Shown here: positions 57,986-64,000 of the stretch, piece after piece
Numbering within the stretch: the first letter of the stretch is position 1
How the letters are laid out: each line of letters begins with the position of its first letter
Assembly (NCBI RefSeq): GCF_900129215.1
Contig: NZ_FQUQ01000003.1
Span: 452,101-516,100, forward strand
Length of the DNA: 64,000 nt
Direction of reading: 5' to 3'
Origin: Pedobacter caeni
Lineage (GTDB): Bacteria; Bacteroidota; Bacteroidia; Sphingobacteriales; Sphingobacteriaceae
Notes under the pieces: generated by a model
Database searches by the model: none
The model's input: only the letters and a program-made list of their open reading frames with translations
What the model was told of the DNA's origin: nothing
Made by a program: the position numbers and the translations under genes

Positions 57986-58999
57986 ATGGAGAGCGTAAAT
58001 ATCAAGCAATTAGCTAAGGCACTGAATTTATCCACTTCAACGGTATCCAGGGCTTTTAGAGACAATAGTGACATCAGTAAGGAGACCAAAGAAAAGATAC
58101 TGGCAAAGGCTAAGGAATTAAATTATCAACCGAATCACTATGCCAGTAACCTCAGGGAACAGAAAAGTAAAACCATCGCGGTAATTGTTCCGGAACTGGC
58201 AAATAACTTTTTCTCACAGGCCATTCACGGAATTGAAAGGGTGGCAAGGGATAAGGGATATCATATTCTGATCTATGCTACGGAGGATGATTATGAGAAA
58301 GAGGTTTCTTTTATAAGACACCTTCATAACGGACGGGCAGATGGGATCATTATGTCCGTATCAGGAGAAGCAAATGACCATACTTATTTGAATGAACTGA
58401 GCCAGAAACGGCTTCCCCTGGTCTTCTTTGACCGTGTTTATGAAGATATCGTTACACCCAGGGTAATCACAAACGATTACGACAGTAGCTTTGCTGCTAC
58501 CCAGCACCTGATCAAACAAGGCTGTAAACAGATTGCATACCTGGTAATTAATAAAAATCTGTCAATTGGAAAGTTCAGAATGCAGGGCTATATCGATGCC
58601 CTGGCAAAATACAATATTCCTTTTGACGACCGTTTAGTGGTAGATTGTACGAATAGCTATAAAAAGAATGAAACGATCCTGAAGCGTATGTTGCTGGATG
58701 TGAGGCCTGATGGAGTATTTACTTCCGTAGAGAGACTTGCATTTGCGACCTACTACGCCTGCTATGACCTTAAGATATCCATCCCTGAGGACCTTTTAGT
58801 TATTGGTTTTTCCAGTCTGGAGATTGCTCCTTTATTAAATCCTTCTCTGACTACCATTACGCAACCTGCAACAGAGATAGGAATACAGGCGGCAAACCTG
58901 TTGTTTAAGATGTTGGAACGGCCTGAAGAGATCAATCCAAGTGAGAAAATTATACTGAATTCCAAACTGATCAAAAGAAGATCTACAGAACGGAATTAA
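57986..58999 (+). CDS. LacI-family transcriptional regulator
   Basis: 337 residues. The N-terminal LacI helix-turn-helix and hinge (NIKQLAKALNLSTSTVSRAFRDN...LNYQPNHYASNLR) precede a periplasmic-binding-protein-like sensor (TIAVIVPELANNFFSQAIHGIE, HNGRADGIIMSVSG, LPLVFFDRV, GCKQIAYLV, LVIGFSSLEIAPLLNPSLTTITQP). It is upstream of the SusC/SusD genes in the same direction and is the likely regulator of that glycan locus. A matching CG-centred palindrome lies at 59280. Confidence 0.93.
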   Translation: MESVNIKQLAKALNLSTSTVSRAFRDNSDISKETKEKILAKAKELNYQPNHYASNLREQKSKTIAVIVPELANNFFSQAIHGIERVARDKGYHILIYATEDDYEKEVSFIRHLHNGRADGIIMSVSGEANDHTYLNELSQKRLPLVFFDRVYEDIVTPRVITNDYDSSFAATQHLIKQGCKQIAYLVINKNLSIGKFRMQGYIDALAKYNIPFDDRLVVDCTNSYKKNETILKRMLLDVRPDGVFTSVERLAFATYYACYDLKISIPEDLLVIGFSSLEIAPLLNPSLTTITQPATEIGIQAANLLFKMLERPEEINPSEKIILNSKLIKRRSTERN

Positions 59000-59279
59000 G
59001 CTTAGCTTTTTATCCTTCTTTTTATGATTTTCAATCTGCGGAAAATAGAGGAATATATACAGAATTCTGCTGCGGTTTTTCTCCATTTTCAAGCTTCAAA
59101 AATCCCCTGTATTTTCGGATTTAAAACTTTATTTTTTTTTAAAATTCAAGCCGTAAAAAGCAGCATATTTTTAGCGTTTAAATCAGCGTTTTTTTGAAAA
59201 AAATAATCTGGATTTTCCGATTTCACGCAGAATTCAAGATGAAATTTAAAAGCGATGGAAAGAAATGTGTGGATAATCT

Positions 59280-59304
59280 CGGGAACGTTCCCGGTATCGT
59301 TCCC
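59280..59304. promoter_or_regulatory. putative LacI-family operator, tandem
   Basis: CGGGAACGTTCCCG (59280-59293) is a perfect 14-bp palindrome with the central CG typical of LacI-family operators. It is followed directly by a second, imperfect copy GGTATCGTTCCC (59293-59304). It lies between the LacI gene and susC. Confidence 0.55.
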
Positions 59305-59519
59305 AGTAAACTGAGGAAAATATGGTAAGTGTAAAAAATACACTAATAAATTAAAAAATGATTTATAATTAGTTGATACACAGTATGTAAAAGTTTGTTT
59401 TCTCGATTTTGTGAAAAATGAACCTGCAAATTTATAAGCACGTTTTGGAGATTTTTAAGTATAAAATATGGTGTGAAAAAAAAATATAATATAAAATTTT
59501 GATTTCTGAGGTGGGCGTG

Positions 59520-59527
59520 TAAATTTA
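59520..59527 (+). promoter_or_regulatory. possible promoter of susC
   Basis: TAAATTTA (7 of 8 to TAnnTTTG) with TTTG at 59498-59501, 18 bases upstream. It predicts transcription start near 59531, the first base of the inverted repeat. Confidence 0.4.
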
Positions 59528-59530
59528 CCA

Positions 59531-59549
59531 TAAGTGTTACATACACTTA
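59531..59549. repeat. inverted repeat at the susC transcription start region
   Basis: TAAGTGT-tacat-ACACTTA, perfect 7-bp arms. A related copy TAAGTGT-N7-ACACTAA with one mismatch lies at 59326-59346. It is either an operator or a hairpin at the 5' end of the mRNA. Confidence 0.5.
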
Positions 59550-59587
59550 ACATTAACCAAATATTTACATTAAAAAAGAGCCCAAAT

Positions 59588-62500
59588 ATGAAAGTATTTT
59601 ACCTGATGAAGCATAGTCTTTTGGTGTGGTTAGCCCTGATCACATTGACGGCAAATGCGCAAACCAGTTCCTTAACCGGAAAGGTACTTGATGAGACCGG
59701 ACAACCTTTGCCAGGAGCATCTGTTCAGATCAAAAATCTCCAGAAGAGTACCACTACTACAGGAGATGGTGCGTATACACTCGGCGGACTGAGTAATGGG
59801 ACTGTAACAGTGACTGTTAGCTATATCGGCTATCAATCTCACAGTCAGGAGGTCAGCATCAAAGGAAACACCAATGTTAATTTCAATTTAAAACCCAGTG
59901 CAGAAAGCCTTAATGAGGTAATTGTTGTAGGTTATGGTAAGCAAACCAGAAGAGAGATCACGGGTTCAATTGCAAAAGTTACCGGTGATCAGATTGCTTC
60001 TACTCCTGCACCTTCATTTGAATCAGCTCTGGCCGGTAGGGCTGCGGGTGTACAGGTGACTACAGGATCGGGAATCGCAGGATCTTCTGCACAAATCAGA
60101 ATCCGCGGAATCGGATCAATTTCTGGTGGTGGTGAGCCATTATATGTAATTGACGGAATTCCAATGACCTCAGATATTTTTTCAGGTGCAGGAGCAAATG
60201 GGGATGGCAGAGTCCGTTCAGGTTTTAATCAAAACCCATTGGCTACCTTAAATCCAAATGATATCGAATCTGTTGATATCCTGAAAGATGCCGGTGCTGC
60301 GGGTATCTACGGATCCAGGGGAGCAAACGGGGTCATCCTGATCACGACTAAACGTGGTAAATCAGGCGCTCCAAAGTTTAGTTTCTCTTCAAAGGTTGGA
60401 TTGTCAGGTGCGTCTAACAGACCACATTATACCAATAGTGAGCAATGGCTACAACTTCGCCAGGAAGCATGGGAAAATGATGGCAATACCGGTCTGGCTC
60501 CTTTGCCAACTCCGATTACCTGGGAAGAGGCACGAAAAACAGATACAGACTGGTGGGACTTAACCACAAGAGAGGCCGTTTCTCAGGATTATAGCCTTTC
60601 TGTAAGTGGTGGTGGGAAGAAATATAAAACATTTTTAAGCGGAGCATGGAGCGATAACCCTTCTTATATTGTAGGAAATACCTATAAAAGGTTAAGTACC
60701 AGAGGTAATCTTGATTATACTTTCAGTGATAAACTAAGTGTGAATTTATCTTCCAGCTGGGCACAAGGTGATAACAAACGTATCTTGGCAGGCTGGGCAG
60801 GAGGAATTGGAGATGCCATGTCTTCGGCCTTGCCTATTTACCCGGTTTATAAAGATCCGGCCACCAATGAAGGAAATCCTTATTTCTTCAACGGAGCGAA
60901 TCCGGTAAGGTCTCAGGAAAATACCGATTGGAGAACACTCGATACCCGTTGGATTTCCAATGTTTACCTGAATTATACACCCATCAAGGATTTGACGATT
61001 CGTATTGGAGGTTCATTAGATTATAACGATACACAGGAAGACCGTTTTCAAAGTAAATACCTGATTGATGGGGCAAAACCTGTAAATGGACAATCACTTC
61101 GTTTTCCGGTATGGGTAACCAATTACAACACCAACGCAACGGCTACTTACAACTTCAAGTTTACCGATAAACATAAGTTTACTGCATTGGCAGGTGTTGA
61201 ATATCAAAGGTCAGTAACGAAACAATATGCAAGAATTGAATTGTTTGGCGAAAATGCAACAGGGGTATTCCATAAAAACCCGGAACTGCTGGATCTTGCC
61301 GGTAAATTTTATGTGAATGATAATGGTGGCTTAATAGCGCCGGATGGACGTTGGGCATTTGGTTCTGTGTTTGCCAGGTTAAACTATACCTATAATGACA
61401 AATTTGTCATTCAGGCATTGGCACGTACGGACGGTTCTTCCCGTTTCGGTCCGAACAATAAGTATGGCTTTTTCCCTGCCATCTCGGGGGCATGGATTGC
61501 CAGTCAGGAAGATTTTGTGAAATCTTTAAACTGGATTTCTCTGTTGAAACTTCGTGCTGGTTACGGAATTACCGGAAATGCGAATATCCCTTCTGATAAT
61601 TGGCGCTCTTATTATAAAGTTGATGGGGGTACCTATGCAGGCGAACCTGTAATTTATCCTTCGCAACTTGCCAATCCTGACCTGAAATGGGAGGACATCC
61701 GTAGTATTGATCTTGCACTGGAATATGGATTCTTAGACAACAGGATTACAGGTGAGATCTCTTATTATAATAAGAAAACCACAGATGCCTTGCTGAGTGT
61801 TTTTTTACCTGACCATGTTGGGTATGATAGCCAGTACAGAAATCTCGGTAAGATCAGAAACCAGGGTTTTGAACTGGGCATCAACTCAAAAAATATTGTG
61901 ACCAAGGATTTCAGCTGGACCACAAATTTCAACATTGCGACCAATAACAACAAAATTCTTGATGTTGGAGGTTTGCCTTCAGAGGCCATTCAGGGTGGTA
62001 CAAACGACACCCGTGTAATTGTAGGTTTCCCTATAGGAACAAACTATCTGGTACGTTATGTGGGAGTTGACCCTGCCGATGGAAATCCGATCTGGTTGGA
62101 TAGAGATGGCAATCAAACCAAGACCTATAGTCCTGATAACCGTGTTGCAGCTGGTAAAGTAACTCCTGATTTTTCCGGAGGCTTAACCAACACTTTTAAC
62201 TATAAAGGCTTTGAGTTTTCTACTTTATTCACCTTTGTGAAAGGGCAGGATTTATGGGATAACTCAGCGAAGTTCCAGTTCCAGGGTGCTTCTACTCAAA
62301 ACTGGGTAGTGAGAGAAGATTTCTTTGACCGCTGGCGTAAACCGGGAGATATTGCTAAATATCCACGTTCCTATTATAATACAGCCAATGGATACCCGGG
62401 AGTGACCTCTCAATCCCTGTTCAATTCCAATATGTTCCTGTATGATGGATCTTACATCAAACTTAAACAGGCAACAATTGCTTATACCCTTCCTGCGGAA

Positions 62501-62704
62501 GCGATGAGAAAGTTAAAACTGAGTAACGTGAAATTTTATGTAACAGGGGTAAATCTGTTGACCTTCACCAAATATCCAGGTGGAGATCCGGAGGTTGCCC
62601 GTGATTATGAGAATGCGACAGATCGTAACCTGAGTGCCAATGTCACTTACCTTACTCCGCCGCAGCAAAAATCATTCATATTAGGCGTAAACCTTAATTT
62701 TTAA
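59588..62704 (+). CDS. SusC/RagA-family TonB-linked outer membrane transporter
   Basis: 1038 residues from the ATG at 59588 (the frame upstream to a GTG at 59534 crosses the inverted repeat and is not used). A signal peptide (LITLTANAQ) is followed by a carboxypeptidase-regulatory-like domain (~28-105, LTGKVLDETGQPLPGASVQIK), then the TonB box/plug (SLNEVIVVGYGKQTRREITGS, IRIRGIGSISGGGEPLYVIDGIP, ILKDAGAAGIYGSRGANGVILITTK) and a 22-strand barrel ending in SFILGVNLNF. It imports oligosaccharides or other large ligands with the SusD lipoprotein encoded 20 bases downstream. The substrate cannot be read from sequence. Confidence 0.96.
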   Translation: MKVFYLMKHSLLVWLALITLTANAQTSSLTGKVLDETGQPLPGASVQIKNLQKSTTTTGDGAYTLGGLSNGTVTVTVSYIGYQSHSQEVSIKGNTNVNFNLKPSAESLNEVIVVGYGKQTRREITGSIAKVTGDQIASTPAPSFESALAGRAAGVQVTTGSGIAGSSAQIRIRGIGSISGGGEPLYVIDGIPMTSDIFSGAGANGDGRVRSGFNQNPLATLNPNDIESVDILKDAGAAGIYGSRGANGVILITTKRGKSGAPKFSFSSKVGLSGASNRPHYTNSEQWLQLRQEAWENDGNTGLAPLPTPITWEEARKTDTDWWDLTTREAVSQDYSLSVSGGGKKYKTFLSGAWSDNPSYIVGNTYKRLSTRGNLDYTFSDKLSVNLSSSWAQGDNKRILAGWAGGIGDAMSSALPIYPVYKDPATNEGNPYFFNGANPVRSQENTDWRTLDTRWISNVYLNYTPIKDLTIRIGGSLDYNDTQEDRFQSKYLIDGAKPVNGQSLRFPVWVTNYNTNATATYNFKFTDKHKFTALAGVEYQRSVTKQYARIELFGENATGVFHKNPELLDLAGKFYVNDNGGLIAPDGRWAFGSVFARLNYTYNDKFVIQALARTDGSSRFGPNNKYGFFPAISGAWIASQEDFVKSLNWISLLKLRAGYGITGNANIPSDNWRSYYKVDGGTYAGEPVIYPSQLANPDLKWEDIRSIDLALEYGFLDNRITGEISYYNKKTTDALLSVFLPDHVGYDSQYRNLGKIRNQGFELGINSKNIVTKDFSWTTNFNIATNNNKILDVGGLPSEAIQGGTNDTRVIVGFPIGTNYLVRYVGVDPADGNPIWLDRDGNQTKTYSPDNRVAAGKVTPDFSGGLTNTFNYKGFEFSTLFTFVKGQDLWDNSAKFQFQGASTQNWVVREDFFDRWRKPGDIAKYPRSYYNTANGYPGVTSQSLFNSNMFLYDGSYIKLKQATIAYTLPAEAMRKLKLSNVKFYVTGVNLLTFTKYPGGDPEVARDYENATDRNLSANVTYLTPPQQKSFILGVNLNF

Positions 62705-62724
62705 ATTTTTAAGAACAACCAGAG

Positions 62725-64000
62725 ATGAAAACATTAAACCGATATATATTCAGCTTTCTGACTGCCACAACGGTGTTGGGTTTTCAGGGCTGTGACAAAG
62801 CACTGGAATTAGATGCATTGGGAGGAATTGAGAAAGAAGCGGTCTTTGCTTCAGAAGAAAACGTAAAATCCTTATTAAACTCTGTGTATACCGTTATTGG
62901 TTCACAAAAGTGGAACAGTGGAAGGAACCAACAGTTTAATGATTTGTTGGGGGACGAATTTTTTGGTGCTCAGCTTGGCTCTACCAAAGGTGAGGTCTAT
63001 AACCGCAATACCAGCGTTTTCAACGATGATACCAAGGCCTTTCATAAAGAACCTTATTTTGCCATTCAGCGTTCCAATCAGGTATTGGATAACATTGGAA
63101 TTGTTTCTGCAGCTTTTAAGGACAATGCCGAAGGACAAGCCAAATTTGCGAGGGCACTAGGGCATTTTGATCTCGTGAAATTATTTGCACAACCGTATAA
63201 CACGAATTCTGATAATAGTCATCCGGGTATTGTCTTACAACTAACGGTAAGTACAGAAAGTGCAGTCGCCAGATCTACTGTGAAACAAGTCTATGATCAG
63301 GTGATTCTGGATCTTAAAGATGCAGAAGCCAAACTACCTTCTCAGAATGGAAATTATCCTACAAAATGGGCAGCCAAAGCTTTATTAGCACGCGTTTATT
63401 TTCAGATGAATAAATTCACTGAAGCTTACAACTATGCAAATGATGTACTGGTTAATGGTTTGAGTGTCAGGAACCAGAATTATGCACAGATTGGCTTTAC
63501 AGAGCTGGATTATGCCGATCGCTTTTCTGTAGCCGGTTCAAAAGAATCGATTTTTGAAATTGTGAATGAGAAGGGATTATCGGGTCGGTCCGACAGTTAC
63601 CGAGCTCTTTACAAATCAGAAGGTAACAATCCGGAGATGAAACTGATGAACAGTTTTTATACGGCAAATACTTCTGATGTAACGGATAAGCGTGGCATTG
63701 CCTGGTATGTTAAAGGAATATCCGCGGATTTTAAGTTACTCAAGAAATTTGATGTACAAAACTTTACAACTACCCTGATCCATTTTACAGAAATGAAACT
63801 GATCAGGGCAGAATCTGCAGCAGAAACCGGACAAAATCTAACCGTAGGTCTCGCCGATCTGAATGACATTAAATCCCGTGCTTATGGTACTTCAGCAGTA
63901 CTTTTACCCGCAAATGCCAGTGCTGCGCTATTGAGAGATCAGGTACGTGTTCAACGTGAGAAGGAAATGATTGGTGAAGGTGACCGCGCGCAGCAGATCA
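62725..64000 (+). CDS. SusD/RagB-family nutrient-binding outer membrane lipoprotein, 5' part
   Basis: The frame opens at ATG 62725 and runs to the window end (425 codons, no stop). The signal peptide ends at Cys23 (GFQGC, a relaxed lipobox). SusD-like features are visible: LLNSVYTVIGS, PYFAIQRSNQVLDNI, AKFARALGHFDLVKLFAQPYN, VARSTVKQVYDQVILDLKDAEAKLP, AAKALLARVYFQMNKFTEAYNYANDVL and, near the edge, RDQVRVQREKEMIGEGDR. It caps the SusC channel and binds the glycan ligand. Only the last part of the protein lies beyond the window. Confidence 0.93.
   Translation, partial: MKTLNRYIFSFLTATTVLGFQGCDKALELDALGGIEKEAVFASEENVKSLLNSVYTVIGSQKWNSGRNQQFNDLLGDEFFGAQLGSTKGEVYNRNTSVFNDDTKAFHKEPYFAIQRSNQVLDNIGIVSAAFKDNAEGQAKFARALGHFDLVKLFAQPYNTNSDNSHPGIVLQLTVSTESAVARSTVKQVYDQVILDLKDAEAKLPSQNGNYPTKWAAKALLARVYFQMNKFTEAYNYANDVLVNGLSVRNQNYAQIGFTELDYADRFSVAGSKESIFEIVNEKGLSGRSDSYRALYKSEGNNPEMKLMNSFYTANTSDVTDKRGIAWYVKGISADFKLLKKFDVQNFTTTLIHFTEMKLIRAESAAETGQNLTVGLADLNDIKSRAYGTSAVLLPANASAALLRDQVRVQREKEMIGEGDRAQQI

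Larger units (their letters stand above)
59000..59587. other. 588-base AT-rich regulatory region upstream of susC
   Basis: No coding frame is supported. The region contains a CG-centred palindrome pair (59280-59304), an imperfect inverted repeat (59326-59346), a possible promoter (TTTG 59498-59501, TAAATTTA 59520-59527) and a perfect inverted repeat (59531-59549). Confidence 0.6.

Noticed and set aside
59000..59280. Gene remnant between lacI and susC
   Set aside because: Frames here are short, AT-rich and without protein-like composition.

Overview
The window looks like chromosomal DNA of a Bacteroidota member, most likely Sphingobacteriaceae and close to Pedobacter. The evidence is a SusC/SusD pair, bacillithiol genes (bshA, a YpdA-type reductase, a YtxJ-type protein), an exosortase N (XrtN) locus, an OstA-like protein, and recurrent Bacteroidota -7 promoter boxes (TAnnTTTG) with few Shine-Dalgarno sites. 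The genus is an inference from gene content. No rRNA, tRNA, CRISPR array, insertion sequence or prophage was seen. || Layout. 1-5446: 3' part of mutL, two rhomboid proteases, an EEP-family phosphoesterase and cysS. 5562-8573: a secreted tandem NTF2-like protein, a glycerophosphodiesterase-like protein that has lost its catalytic residues, and a membrane protein of unknown function. 8589-11574 (minus): an operon of a small SurA-like protein without a PPIase core, a full SurA-like PPIase and a MoxR ATPase. 11688-21606: an unknown gene with rdgB, an 822-residue OstA-like protein, tilS, a PH-like membrane protein, bshA, a secreted beta-propeller lactonase and a pseudouridine synthase with a 14-unit repetitive tail. 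21827-30911: lytic transglycosylase, PaaE-like reductase, uvrA, an N-terminally shortened nnrD, an ECF sigma/anti-sigma pair, lipA, osmC and ytxJ. 30942-38560: two tiny lipoproteins missed by length cut-offs, ribH, a TPR protein, recF with a DciA-like DUF721 gene, two FKBP-type PPIases, ndk, nrnA and tatD. 38564-46486: asparaginase, SUMF1-like protein, a CstB-like persulfide dioxygenase next to a YpdA-like bacillithiol-disulfide reductase, an alpha/beta hydrolase, a polyprenyl synthase and an M28 peptidase. 46457-52640 (minus): a small membrane protein, a winged-helix regulator, CreD, a VIT-domain protein and exosortase N. 52727-58999: DUF47 and DeoR proteins, a catalytically intact glycerophosphodiesterase, an SGNH hydrolase, an acyl-lipid desaturase and a LacI regulator. 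59588-64000: SusC and a partial SusD, the start of a glycan-uptake locus. || The most system-like region is 46457-52664. creD, a VIT protein ending in a PEP-type sorting tail, and exosortase N form a tightly packed operon. A perfect TACTTTG-N5-CAAAGTA inverted repeat lies upstream of creD, and the same repeat lies upstream of the neighbouring membrane-protein/winged-helix pair. This suggests an autoregulated envelope module in which one exosortase serves one adjacent substrate. || A second theme is bacillithiol and sulfur chemistry spread over the window: bshA, ytxJ, ypdA next to a CstB-like protein, and osmC. A third is promoter architecture: at six genes (cysS, the OstA-like gene, tilS, lipA, ribH, tatD) the -7 box ends only 3-4 bases before the start codon, so their mRNAs are probably leaderless. 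Convergent neighbours often overlap at their stop codons. Function calls come from motif reading alone; no database search was run.
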